Origin: Pelargonium nanum
Lineage: Eukaryota; Streptophyta; Magnoliopsida; Geraniales; Geraniaceae
Reading direction: 5' to 3'
NCBI GenBank assembly: GCA_036897485.1
Contig: JAYMTF010000224.1
Span: 1 to 44,134, forward strand
Length of the DNA: 44,134 bases
Below the pieces are notes generated by a model. The model saw only the letters and a list, made by a program, of their open reading frames with translations. It was not told the DNA's origin and ran no database searches. Both the position numbers and the translations under genes were made by a program. Positions 1 to 11,115 of this stretch are shown here, one piece after another (within the stretch, counting starts at the first letter, position 1; each line of letters opens with the position of its first letter).

Positions 1-45
1 ATTATTATTTACCAAATTTGACTAATCATATTATTATAATATGGT

Positions 46-326
46 TTAATGTCACGAATAGTACACGAACTTTGGCCTAATACCCAATTTAGTACATGAA
101 ACTTTAAAAATACCAATTTAGTACACAAATTATTAATTTCAACCCAACTTAATACATATGGTTGGATGAAGTTAAAAATGTATTTAACTGTTTGATGATG
201 TGGTATTATTGTGCTGACGTGGCACTTAAATAATAAATAATTAATTACATATAAGCCTTAGACTAAAAAGTCAATGGGCATAACTGTAATTTCACCATTA
301 ATAATAAAAAAACTAGGTTTCGTACA
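46..326 (+). repeat. Left terminal inverted repeat of the Pack-type element
   Basis: This segment pairs, reverse-complemented, with 1093-1372. Matching blocks include the outer 'AATAGTACACGAACTTTGGC', the middle 'GTGCTGACGTGGCACTTAAA' and the inner 'AGGTTTCGTACA' (right copy AGGTTTCATACA). Identity by eye is clearly above 75 percent, with small indels. Confidence 0.88.
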
Positions 327-484
327 ATCGAGAAGGATGCTTAGCGGTGCCGCCGATGATCCACGAGTCCCTTTTCCGGGAGATTGCGGCGGTGGGATTG
401 AGCAACTCCATAAAGGTCGCGCTGACTGGTTTGCATATTGGTGCAGCCAAGATGAGAAGGTTGTTGGTGACATTTCTAGACGTG

Positions 485-925
485 CATCCAGAGCAAGGCT
501 CGCTAACCGTCCGGCTCGACTCCTCCTCCGGCAGTGGCTTCAAGTCACTACACCCATATCGCAACAGCTACTTTGCCATCTAGCTCCATTTTGGTTACAC
601 TGTTGGTGTCATCACATCCTATACGTACGTGACTCTACCAATTTGATTAATTTGATTAGTTTAGTTAGCTTTTTTGAAATTGTATTGGGATTGTGATCAT
701 GGCAACAATGGAACAAACGAAGATCACCAAGGGAATCACGACGAAATCAGCATCTAGTTCTTGTGAACAACTCCGGACAAGCCTTACACTCACCAAACCA
801 ACGTCTATATTTAGAGGAAGTGGAGACGTAAACATCATCGGACGGGAGGTCAAGTACCACCTCTGGTTTGATCCTACTCAAGATTTCCACAACTATGTTA
901 TTCAATGGAATCCAATTAGAATTGA
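485..925 (+). pseudogene. Captured fragment of an XTH31/32-like xyloglucan endotransglucosylase/hydrolase gene
   Basis: The plus strand encodes pieces that line up in order with the GH16 XTH family. First comes EQGSLTVRLDSSSGSGF followed by KSLHPYR (about 491-570), then a YTVGVITSYT-like piece to about 612. An AT-rich intron-like gap follows, then GNHDEI and TTPDKPYT (about 735-790), and [19 protein letters not shown] to IQWNP (about 840-915). XTH enzymes cut and rejoin xyloglucan in the cell wall. The copy is dead: several in-frame stops, at least one frame change, and a catalytic region reading HDEISI-stop-FL instead of HDEIDIEFLG. The N-terminal signal region and the C-terminal third are absent. 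Retained intron-like DNA implies capture from genomic DNA rather than from mRNA. The XTH31/32 subgroup is assigned from remembered family sequence. Confidence 0.75.
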
Positions 926-1092
926 GATCATGTTAGTTCTCTTTTTTGCATCCTTCTCATCTCGATCTCCACCACGACTAACAGTCACCGCAACCTTTCC
1001 GGATGTGCGGCTGCTCAATCTCACCGCCGCAAGCCCCCGTGAAGAGACTCCTGGACAAGCGGCGCACCGCCGTGTGTTCTTCTCTTCTCTGC

Positions 1093-1372
1093 TGTATGAA
1101 ACCAAGTAATTTGTATTTAAGATGATATTACAATTTTGCCTATTGACTTTTTTAAGTCCAAAGCTATGTGTGATTATTTATTTATTATTTAAGTGCCACG
1201 TCAGCACAATAATGTCACGTCATCAAACAGTTAAAAACATTTATAACTTTATTCAACCATATGTATTAAATTGAGTTTAAATTAAAAGTTCGTGTACTAA
1301 ATTGGTATTTTTAAAGTTTCATGTACTAAATTGAGTATTGAGCCAAAGTTCGTGTACTATTCGTGACATTAA
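1093..1372 (-). repeat. Right terminal inverted repeat of the Pack-type element
   Basis: This is the inverted partner of 46-326. It reads inward from TGTCACGAATAG on the minus strand and keeps the same order of sub-repeats as the left copy. Divergence between the two arms indicates that the insertion is not recent. Confidence 0.88.
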
Positions 1373-1639
1373 TCCTTTCAAGTTCGAGCCTACTTGTCGA
1401 CGGTATAGGGGTGAAGTTTTAGGGTGACGCTCCATTTGGGGAGTGAGAAACATTGTTACTTTGATAAAAAAATAAATAAAAAATAATATTTTTACATGCA
1501 TTTATTTGAGATAAAAAAACACATTAAACCTTTGATAAATGCATATTAAACAGTTGTTTCTATTTAATGTTAATTTTATTTGTGAAAGAGAAAATAACTA
1601 AAATCACATTGACTTGTGGATTTTGATAGTTAGACAAAG

Positions 1640-1830
1640 TCAATGGGCTTGACACGTGTACTGAGTAAGGCGGCCACATGGCAGATGGGTTGGCGCACGT
1701 GGGCCCGGAGTAGTTAAAATCCAAGCTACACGAGGTTTCCACGTGGGAATTGACTTAACTTTACTAGTGAATTGGGCTCACCTTCAGGCCCGTAATAATA
1801 GGACTTCAGTTGGGCCGAAGGTATGGGTTT
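1640..1830. promoter_or_regulatory. Isolated cluster of G-boxes and site II (TGGGCY) elements
   Basis: Three palindromic CACGTG G-boxes lie at 1653-1658, 1696-1701 and 1740-1745. TGGGCC or TGGGCT-type motifs occur near 1699, 1773 and 1812. G-boxes bind bZIP and bHLH factors, and site II motifs bind TCP factors in plant promoters. No convincing coding region starts next to the cluster on either strand within the window. It may be the promoter of a gene lost or displaced by the insertion at 46-1372. Function is inferred from motifs only. Confidence 0.4.
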
Positions 1831-2104
1831 ATATGGATTTAAGCTGTCAAATGAGAAAATGACATGTCATTCGCTAATATTTTCATAAATTTGTGAGCTG
1901 GAAATACTTTTATTTTTATTATCTTTGAGTGTTAATTTGTGAGATATCACATTTTTATAGACATGGTCTTTTTTACTACAGTTTCTAAAGTTGCAACCAG
2001 TTCTTATTCATTGAGCTTTAGTTTTGTTGCAATATAGAACTGCAACCAAAGGTCTCTCCATCTGAAAATTTATATTTGAATTGTGACTATATATATACTT
2101 AATA

Positions 2105-2320
2105 AATAATGTTTGGAACTCATGATTCAAAGTTCTAGCATATAAATTGTTTGAAACTAAAGTTCCACACTACTTAAAACTCATATGTCAAAGTTTTTGT
2201 ACATTAATTGTTTGAAACTAATGCTTCAATACTAGGAACTAATGTCTGAAACTCACATTTCAAAGTCCAAGGATATGAATTGTTTGAAACTCAAGTTTCA
2301 CAATACTTAAAACTAATCTT
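2105..2320. repeat. Degenerate tandem repeat, about 60-72 bp unit
   Basis: The unit begins AATTGTTTGAAACT and continues with variants of 'CTTAAAACTCATATGTCAAAG'-like sequence. Full or partial units start at about 2145, 2206 and 2278, with a weaker one near 2110. No coding frame runs through it. Confidence 0.7.
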
Positions 2321-3449
2321 CTCTACACTTGACGAAGAAGATGGAAGCATTAAAAACATGGTCACATTCCCAAAACATTCTTCACCAGCATCATCCCATC
2401 TTTTCTCTTGTTACGCTTTCAGCTTGAATTGCCTGTCATATTGCCAAAACAAAAATATCAGCAACCAGGATGTTATGAGCCATACAAACAGCATCAATAT
2501 AATTGCTACATCAACAAAAACAGCCTACAGAGCAATGATAGGACAATTTTGTACCTAAACAATACCATCAACTGCTACTATAGTAGTCTTTCACGAAACA
2601 CGTCAACAAGAACAATAGTAGCACACAGAGAAAACTACCCTCCTTTAGTTTTCAGATTATGAAAAAGAGAATAATCTCTTCTTTGAATGAGCTTGCTATT
2701 GATTTTTTAAAGACACTCGTTAAGTGCTTTATTTTATGAACATTCTATCTTAGGATATGGTGAAGGCAACTTTTTATGCCCCGCAGCTGCAAGAGAGAAT
2801 GAGAAATGACAGATTAATTCTTGTATCCATCTTCACTGCCGCCTTAGAAACTGTCACTGCAAGAACATCATTCTCCATATCTTGAGCCCTGGAAAAGAGG
2901 TTTCCCGAGAAAACTCAGGAGCAAGAAAGTTATGGAAAGTGGAAAAGGTAGCAGAAAATCCTTGAAAGTGTCCTTTGACGTGCAGAGAGCAGGGACCGAA
3001 AGGGAGTGGATACTGAGACTAGAATTGTAAGAATCACTTTGATCAGTTAAAAATAGAGAATAAATCGGCTATTACAATTATAATAAACACAGAGGAGGTT
3101 CAGTAATTTCCACATTCGGGCCAGTTCAGTCCAATATAGCCCAGGTTCAGTCAGCATGACGACAAAAGAATCCTCGGGAATGTAGTAGAACAAGAGTCCG
3201 CAAACATTATCCATGAACACTGAAGTTATTTCACACCATATACAGAAAGTCCTCAAGATATAGGCAAAAAGTGTAGTCATTCCTTCAAGATTCACTATAT
3301 ATTTATTCAGTGTAGCAAGATGCCAAGATATGTGAAGGGCATTGAGGAAGAAAAACACTACTAATAATTGGGTATGACATCTTATATGCATAACTAATCA
3401 GGAATCAATGTGATAAAACAAAAAAATCAATATGTAAAACATCTTTACC
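2321..3449. other. Non-coding stretch downstream of the transposase-like gene
   Basis: AT-rich DNA with only short, uncharacteristic reading frames. It lies past the 3' end of the minus-strand gene ending at 3450, so its right part probably holds that gene's 3' UTR. I recognise no gene or repeat here. Confidence 0.5.
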
Positions 3450-5769
3450 TTATAAAGGGGTAGTTTCTTCAATAATATCGGAAGGAATGTCTTCACCCGG
3501 AAATTTTGTCTTCATCCAAGACACTAGAGCATTGAATCTATCATCCCTTTCTTTGATTTTCTCATCCGCTTGTTTTATTTTCTTATCCATTTCTATGAAT
3601 CTCTCCTCAGTTTCTTTCTTGTAATCTTGAACTTCTATGTCAGTCAATCTTCTAGCCTCCGTAGTCACTCTCACAGCTGTGGTCAATGATGTCATTACAT
3701 CAGTCCGACTAACACCAGTTCCGAAAAGTCGTGCACGCCCAGGCTTTTCTCCCATCACTTGAGAGAAAATTTCATCCCTCGCTGTACTATGATCGGATGT
3801 CTCATCTATTTGAGATGAGAGAGCATTATAATCTGCCTGCAAAAACAATAAAAAAATGTCATCATGAACTTACTTGAACAATTAGTTGAGTCATCCTAAT
3901 GCAACAATCCAACTCAATACAGATATCACAATTACCATCACGGCTACAATATGTGATCTCAAGTATAATACATGTTACCATAACACTAACCTAGAACCAC
4001 TAAACCAAATTAGAGATAAGATAATTGTGGTTTCTTGAGCTTTGCACAAACTGAATTAAAAAATAATGTAAGTTTAAGGGTAAGTGGCCTTCACTCTTGC
4101 TCAAGTAACTTATTTTGAGATTTTGATAATGCACCACTCTAGCCTGCATGGTTCTTTCCCTTTTAATGAACCAATAATATTGTCTACTACTATATCAACA
4201 AATTTGCATTTGCAGAATCAATAATTGTGAGCTTACTTAGACATAACATTCACTATGTATTTATAGCTCTACAATAAACTTCAATTCACTACTGGATAAG
4301 CTAACTTGAACAGTTTTATGTCTTACACATTACAAGCTTCCTCCACGTGTCTATCCCATTCCCATTGCTAAATTTTACTTTGATGAATCAATCATAAATT
4401 TAATTATTGTACTTCTACTTCTGAGCAAGGTTTTTACTTTTCACATGTACTCATAGTGGTTAAATTCACTCCAAAAACTAAACTCCAGAAATGAGGGTAC
4501 AAGTAAATAAATGTGTTGATACTCACTATTTTCTTCATAGTTTTCTCATCAAACTCTTTGCATTTCCGTGTCAAGTAAAACATCTCCTCCAAAGATGGTT
4601 CTGTCTTGTTTGGCCTCTTTCCTCTCTGTTGGATTCAACCATAAATTACTTCATTAAACTAAGATTAGCACAGTAAGTTACAATTGTATCATGATCACAT
4701 ATATATAATTACCTCTTCTTCACGTATCAATGCAAAAGGTCTTGACCCGGTCCTATGCATGTTCACTTGATAAGAACGACTCACTTTGTTCTTTCTACTC
4801 ACAGCCTACAAAGTATAGAGATAATTTTCAACACTTTGTGGGATTTTGAGTAAATATGATTACACGAAAGTTTTAATTGATTACCTTTGTGGATGGATTA
4901 CTCCAATATAATACCATCACTTCCCACTTATCTTTGGGAACCCCAGGAGGACAATTTGCAATTCGGATATCATTTGTTTTAAACTTTGTAAAATATTTTT
5001 TCTTCAGGCGACTCTTGTACCCCCTCCAATCTTGCCCCGTGGATTGGAAAACCCACTTTTTTCCACGCTCATCAATATCAAATTTCGTCTGCAATTACAA
5101 TGAATATATATTCTTAATATCAAAAGAAGATATTTTCAGTGGTAATCATTTACCAACCAAAATAAGAGAATAACATGTATACCTTTACTAACTCCCATAC
5201 GTCTTCCTTGTTTGGCACTACACGCCAACTAACATATGTTAGTGGCAACAAATTCCAATTCCGAGCCAAGACTCCTAAATAACTACTCAACTTGTTGACA
5301 TTTTTAGAACATGGTCCATTCGGTTGTCCATATGCATTGAGCGTGATGGGTATCGGAAAACCTTTTGAGCTTGAACGCTGGATCTGAAGACATCTAGTAG
5401 GCCCTCTTTTCTTCTTCTGTGGAGCACCTATTTCAAAACAATTAAACAGCTATCAGCATACTGATGGAACTCATACCTTCATGACTACGAAACAATTAAA
5501 TTAATTACTTATCTCAACTAGTTTAATTAAATTTAACAATCTGTCTGGACTATTATTCAACAGAACACAAGTTTCAAAGAAAAATGTTATCGGTGTTCTT
5601 TATTACTCTGCAATGCAAATATTATAATTCCACTGTTTAGGACACACTCTGAACGTATCTGAAATACTAGTAGTGCCTTATAATAAGCATGCATCTTTAA
5701 GCTCAGTTAAAGATGTTTGTATACACGTTCATTTATATGTATTGGACAATGCATTTCAATGTACACGTT

Positions 5770-5805
<36 letters not shown>

Positions 5806-6661
5806 AGTTATAAACAATTACGTTCAACAAATACTGAGAAGCTTTAGAATATGTAAACAAAAGTGAAATCAAAATGAAATCAACTGCTATTAGTTTATAT
5901 TTGTTGAAGTTTTTGACAGGACTGGCTTCAAACACTTTTCTATTCTCATAGATACTGATCAATATTACATTACAACATTACTAATACTTCAATAATAGAC
6001 CAGCTATGTCATAGACCAGGACTTTTTTCATCAAATGGTTTTGGTACATTTCTGACTTTGTTCTTATTTTCTCCAATACATTGAAACCAGATGGAACTGG
6101 AACATTAGATAATTAAGATTGTAATGTTAGCTTGCCATAGTTAATTAATGTTAATTAATTAGCACTGACTATGTTTGCTTGATATTAAGTAGTCATAGCA
6201 GCAAGATCTAAGCAAAATGATTTAATCAGACTATATGTTCCAACAGCTTGTTGAGTAATAATCAAGACACAGTAAATGTGCAATTTCAAATCCAAGAACT
6301 ATTAAGTGGAGAAGACATCTTCTCTTACCAGTTATAGCCTGTATAAGAAGAGCATCTACTTGGCTCAAAGAAATTAAAAAGATAATATTGACAAGAAGAA
6401 AAAATGGCTTACACCATGCACAGTGTGCAAAAGTAGACAAAAGCTAGACATGAAACTGATGCAAAGAATCAACACAAAAAGGATTATTAACAAAAAAACA
6501 TTAAACAAACACATACCCTCATGATTCTGTTCACTATCACCCCCAGCAGATAATGTCCCCTCAGATGAAGACTCGTCATCATCACCCTCTGATGTGTATG
6601 AATCTTCATGAATCTGGGATTGAGAATGGCTAGAGTCTGGGAGCTCCCCCCAAATGTCCAT
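3450..6661 (-). CDS. Plant Transposase_24 (Ptta/En/Spm) family protein, six exons, frame intact
   Basis: Exons on the minus strand: 6661-6517, 5427-5183, 5088-4885, 4805-4713, 4625-4527 and 3836-3450. All have GT-AG borders and matching phases, giving 390 residues. An acidic, serine-rich leader (about 1-48) is followed by RGPTRCLQIQ and ITLNAYGQPNG, then GKKWVFQSTGQDWRGYKSRL, PPGVPKDKWEVMV, and a lysine/glutamate-rich C-terminal coiled region. This order is that of PF03004, a plant family tied to CACTA (En/Spm) transposons. The start MDIWGELPD is preferred; an in-frame ATG at 6805 would add 48 residues that look like translated leader. No premature stop is seen. I could not find CACTA-type terminal repeats around it, so it is either a transposon gene with distant or eroded ends, or a transposon-derived host gene. 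Confidence 0.8.
5773..5802. repeat. (AT)15 microsatellite
   Basis: A pure AT dinucleotide run of 30 bp inside the first coding intron of the transposase-like gene. Likely length-polymorphic. Confidence 0.95.
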
Positions 6662-8387
6662 CGACAGTAGCAGAGATGGCGGTGATATGAGAAAGGAGAG
6701 ACGGCAGCGGTGATGGTGGAGGAGCAATAAGAGACAGCGGTGATGCCTGTAACTACATTCTGTAACTCTAACAGTAATGGTAAATATTGGTAATGGCAGA
6801 GGCATAGGCAGATCTTGGATCTGATGGTATTAACTGTTCCCACCCACAGACCATCGATGACCTGTCTAATTATTTTGAGATCATGTGGTCCAATAATCAT
6901 TTTGATTCTTGCCATGTTTGTCACTCACTACTGTCATTTACTGTTTTGCCCGTCCCAATTCCCAAACACTTGTTAACTTGCTACTTATTCCATTGTCTAC
7001 GATATTCACCACTGACCTAACTACTTAAATCCTCACAGATTATTGATATCATATGACATCACATTACTATTTGAGTAGGTATTGATGATTAGAGATTATT
7101 TTAGGTTTCAATTATATGAGCTGGAACCACTATATATAAATCAACAAGAAGTGCTGTATAAACAGTGCAACAAACAAAATGACAGAGCATAGTGTAACAC
7201 AGCAACAGTCAAGGAATTTTTCTTAGGTAAAAAAACAGCACTGACAACACAAAAACAGAGTGACATGATCAGTTTCTGTAGGGCGGCATTTTCATATGAG
7301 ATTTTAGCCAAATTATTCAACTTTTAATTGACGAGAGCATTTCACATACTCCTCTTCTTCTGATATGAAAAATAACAATGACAACAGTTTTATCCTCAAC
7401 CAACCATTTTTATGATAAGTGCAAACTGTGCAATACAAAATTAAGGCGATAGCATACCCTTTATAATGATAATAAAAAGTATTAACCTTCACAAGAACCC
7501 CCCCCCCCCCCCCTATCTTCTCAAATCTATAATGGGGATGTTATGTGGCTATTTACAGGCCATACAAAACTCAAACCCATTAAATTCAATTTGATCTTCT
7601 ATCCGAAAATTAAAAAAAAATTAACCAGAAAAGGTTCGACCCATCTATTTATGTCCAAAATATGAGATTAAGCTTCATAGCCCAACTAAGGTTTGAAACC
7701 TTAACAGCAAAATAAAATTATGGAACTTAAAACAAGATTTTTATGCATGAGGTCTTCTGCTACAAATAAAGAGACCGTTCTCTAGACACGATTGATAGCA
7801 ACATAATTCACCAAAACTCGACAAAGAAAGAGGCCTTTTCTTAACTTGAACACATATCTCAAAATTGAGATTAGCAAAGTTGTCAAGAGAAACTAAAATG
7901 AATGGAGGCAGATTGTGTTGGTGTTTGTGCAACGTGTGGCATATACAGAAACTGAATTCCAACATCGATTTCGAATAAACCTAAATTTGCAAAATTGATT
8001 TCGAATCAAGTGCACTAGCATAAGAAGTTGAGGTTAAGAATGTGGGTCAAACCTTCAGCTGTCTCAGCTCATAATTATTTCATGTTTAATTTTAAAACAG
8101 CTGAAAAATAGACAGCAAAAACTGAAAATTTTCTACAACACTCCTGAGAGACAAACCACCAAGCCCTAGGTAGACAAACACAGCTTCTGATACTAAAATT
8201 TAGATGCAGAACGAGAAATACACCAGTACAGAAGAATCGAAGCCAATAATTTCACTTTCTCAGCAACCAAACATACATTTTCCTCCAAACAAAAAAAATG
8301 AAGAAAAAAATAACGATAAAAAACCACAGATAGCAAGAAAACAAGAATCAAACAACTCCAGAGTGAGAAAATTCAAGAGACATTACC
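6662..8387. other. Probable leader and 5' UTR intron of the transposase-like gene; poly-C run
   Basis: No convincing coding region. A candidate minus-strand 5' UTR intron could run from the donor CTG|GTAATG (exon end at 8387) to an acceptor TTACAG near 6752, which would join a leader at about 8390-8520 to the ATG at 6661. A 16-base C run lies at 7498-7513. The splice pair is inferred and needs transcript support. Confidence 0.35.
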
Positions 8388-8640
8388 AGCAACGACGAGA
8401 TCCGATGTTCGCAGATCTCGTTTTCTCAGTGTTCTCTTTTGTTTCTCTCCAAGTCTCTCTCAACGTTACCCGCAGATACGAATACTAAGAGTTGTTCTCG
8501 AATTTTCTTTTCAGTGCAGTTACGAAATGCTGCCTAACCCGGTAAATTTAGTTAACGTTAACCGCAGTCCAATACTGTAGCCCAAGCCCAATAAAATTTT
8601 GCAACTGAAGGCCCAATTTGTTGTACCAACACGCATCCCT
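8388..8640 (-). promoter_or_regulatory. Probable minus-strand promoter and leader with site II elements
   Basis: On the minus strand three TGGGC motifs (plus-strand GCCCA at 8580-8584, 8586-8590 and 8611-8615) precede a purine-rich, leader-like stretch (about 8390-8520) that ends at a good splice donor. This arrangement is common in broadly expressed plant genes. It fits transcription leftward towards the gene starting at 6661. Assignment to that gene is inference. Confidence 0.4.
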
Positions 8641-8769
8641 TTATGACGCTGGTGTCGCAAAGAAACAAAAGAAAAAAAAATCTAGTTTCTTGTATTGCGT
8701 TAATGTATGCAAACTAGGAGTCTAGGACTGTCAATTTAGACCCGAACTCGAAAGTGCTTGCAGCTCAAG

Positions 8770-8897
8770 TCGAAAACAAACAGTTCGAGTGAGGATATTT
8801 TGACATTAATAAATTTTAGATCGAGCTGGGTCAAGCTGATAACAAACGTTTGAGTGAGGATATTTTCACATGAATAAATTTTGGGTCGAGCCAGGTC
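8770..8897. repeat. Tandem duplication, about 67 bp unit
   Basis: Two diverged copies, at about 8771-8828 and 8838-8895, share AACAAAC, GAGTGAGGATATTTT and AATAAATTTT followed by TCGAGC. No gene is encoded. Confidence 0.75.
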
Positions 8898-9912
8898 TAG
8901 CAATTTGGCAGACCGGGTCAACCCGACGGGTCAATCATGAGTACATGTGACTTAAGCCGCTCAAAGAAGAAGCTCTCTTAAACCTAAAGTTCTAACTTCA
9001 GTGGTGGTTATAATAGTGTAATAACACTAAAAAGTTGTGCATTACAGTTTACACTTGTTTTCTTGATTGTGTAGGACAAATATTATTGATTACATTTGTC
9101 ATTTGTTTAAATAATTCATTAGAGATGCACTATAAGTTATGACTTAAGTTTATGTCTCTTTCTTCTTCGCAAATATAACTTAAGTTTCTGTCTCCCATGC
9201 ACTTGTTTTGTTGTCTGAAACCTTTGGACTGTTTCAATTTTTAATTCTAGCGTCCACTTGAATATAGAGAGAAAATTATCCTAAAAAGAAAACTAAATAC
9301 TAGGATAGGTACATGGAATCAACCATATCTCACCTGCTAATATTTAAGAAATATGTTCAACGTAAACCACATCAAGAACCAGTTTATAACATTAATCTTT
9401 CCATAACTAAAGTCGACATTCTTATCAGTTAAGAGACAATAAGTCCTTATTATGCTCCTGAAAATCTAGCTATATAGCTGATTCAGACGATCCTGAAAAT
9501 TAAGAAGAAGAAATGAATTAGATACTCGAACCATTCTCCAACAATGAAACAAAATGAAGATAAACATTTGACAGGTTGGGAAGAATAACATTCCAAACAT
9601 TTGAATTACATGAATAGTGCTATTAAAGCATTCACACACACAAATTGAATTACAAAACCACAACATATAGCAATAACCTAAACCACGCTAACTAAGCTCT
9701 AATGGCAAAACTCCATATCCATAGTCTTTATATTTCTTGTAACAAAACTATAACCCTTTCATGGCTATATTAGCTAAGCTAAAATGTACAAATAGTCAAA
9801 GACAAAACCCAATGTTGGATCATAACTTTTGTAACAATTTAAGCTACACATTCAAGTAGTTATGGGCTGTGAGCAATCAAATAGATAAAAAGAAAAGGAA
9901 ACTTGTATATAC
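8898..9912. other. Intergenic DNA, nothing recognised
   Basis: AT-rich DNA without a supported gene. It separates the promoter region at 8388-8640 from the 3' end of the kelch-like gene; the stretch just left of 9913 would hold that gene's 3' UTR. Confidence 0.5.
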
Positions 9913-11115
9913 CTAAACATGATCAGGAGTAACTATGGACACGAAATCTCTAGCTCTGTAAGGCTTTTGCAGAGGAACAGCAAAGGCGGATTTTACCCAA
10001 ATTTCAATACTGATTTCAGACGACGAATAATAAGTTGTCGTCTTCTTCACCACTTCCACCACGAGGCCTCCAACATAATGCCTCGTTATATGATCAGAAT
10101 AATGCCAAGAAGGCAAGGACTGAACCATCACGTTGGTCACCAAGCACAACTTGCCATTCCCTAAATCAAGTATAGCTTCCCATTTTATCACGGAGCCAAA
10201 GTGAAAGTCGTTTCTTTTGCAGGTGGGAGTGTACACCCAACTTATAGGCAGTGTCCGGACTCCATTAGCCAAACCGTGAGCATGTAGAGAATCATCCGCA
10301 TCACTAGCCCTACAAGCTGAATACAAAACCTGATCCACAATCAGGTGACTCTCGTTCCAGCCTCGCAGTAATTAATGTTTTGTCCGGGAAAATGCTTTCA
10401 ATTGGTTTGTTATGGAGCATCAAAATATAGGCAGCATCGGCAACAATGGGATCACCAATATCACAATAACTAAGCTTATCTTTCTTCTGAGGCACTGATG
10501 ACGGTACATTACTGGGTTTATCTTTCAGCTCCTGAGAAGAAGATGGCTTACTAGACTTATCTTTCAGCTTCTCAGGAGCTGAAAGCGGTACATTATTGTG
10601 CTTATCTTTCTGCTTCTGAGGAGCTGAAAGCGGTACATTACTAGACTTATCTTTCAGCTCATTAGTAGCTGAAAGCGGTGATAATGGTTGTACTTTGGCT
10701 GTGCTCCACTGTTTCAGTTTCAAATCGAAGATGTCGGCCCAAAGAACTGTTTCCCGGCAATTGAAGAGATAAATTTTGCCATCAAGATGAGAACAAATGG
10801 GATAGAAGTGGGGATTGGGCATTGGAGACGGCGTGGTCCATTGGGGTTTTGTACTGCGAGTGTCTATGGATGTATAAGAATCGCATGCGGAATTATCTTC
10901 TCCGGCTCCTGACGCGGTGGGGAAGAGGTAGATCTTCGAGCCACGGCCAAAACCCTAGAACCTGGATGGTATTGTGGTGGCGACGAATTGATCAACACAT
11001 CAGCAGGCCTGATCTTTCCTTTTTCATAATCTAGAATGCACCATTCAGGCTCGGATCCTTCGTCTGCGTTCTCGTCTCCATCTCTGAACGTCCGAAAGTA
11101 CACAGTAGCAGTCAT
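9913..11115 (-). pseudogene. Kelch-like protein gene interrupted by two compensating frame changes
   Basis: Read leftward, three consecutive open frames make one protein-like sequence. The N-terminal part starts at 11115 (MTATVYFRTFRDGDENAD) and runs to SRVLA near 10955. The middle part (about 10945 to 10375) has GSKIYLFPT and DGKIYLFNC, each resembling a kelch strand, then DIFDLKLKQW and a 15-residue repeat tract. The last part (about 10365 to 9913) includes NESHLIVDQVLYSACR and ends DFVSIVTPDHV. The first and third parts share a frame; the middle part is shifted. So a one-base change near 10931-10960 is undone by an opposite one near 10345-10380. No good splice sites explain this. It may be a recent pseudogene, or carry two assembly errors. 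Its family is kelch-like at best; no F-box is seen. Confidence 0.55.
10466..10675 (-). repeat. In-frame 45 bp (15-residue) tandem repeat inside the kelch-like gene
   Basis: About five copies of a unit like LSAPEKLKDKSSNVP sit between the kelch-like part and SYCDIGDP. Unit boundaries are clear, but copies differ by substitutions and one is shortened. The tract is hydrophilic and likely disordered, and is a candidate for length variation between alleles. Confidence 0.85.

Larger units (their letters stand above)
46..1372. mobile_element. Non-autonomous inverted-repeat DNA transposon carrying host gene fragments (Pack-type)
   Basis: Two imperfect inverted repeats of about 280 bp enclose about 765 bp of unrelated, more GC-rich DNA. 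The outermost bases read TGTCACGAATAGTACACGAA on the left and the reverse complement on the right. TTAA lies at both edges (46-49 and 1369-1372); being palindromic, it may be a target duplication or simply the end of the repeat. I see no 9 bp duplication of the kind Mutator-like elements make. The repeat contains sub-repeats of the form 'TTTAGTACA(C/T)GAA'. No transposase is encoded, so the element depends on another copy. The interior carries XTH gene remains (separate entry) and a GC-rich piece at about 950-1085 that I do not recognise. The superfamily is unsettled: long repeats suggest a MULE, the TTAA edges do not. Confidence 0.85.

Noticed and set aside
3350-3365. CACTACTAAT as a possible CACTA transposon end near the transposase-like gene
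   Set aside because: No inverted partner and no 3 bp duplication could be found, so it is likely chance.
6662-6805. N-terminal extension of the transposase-like protein from an ATG at 6805
   Set aside because: The translated stretch is His/Leu/Arg-rich leader-like sequence with no family match; MDIWGELPD is the better start.
7741-7965. 74-codon minus-strand frame upstream of the transposase-like gene
   Set aside because: No recognisable motif and no splice link to the main gene; treated as non-coding.
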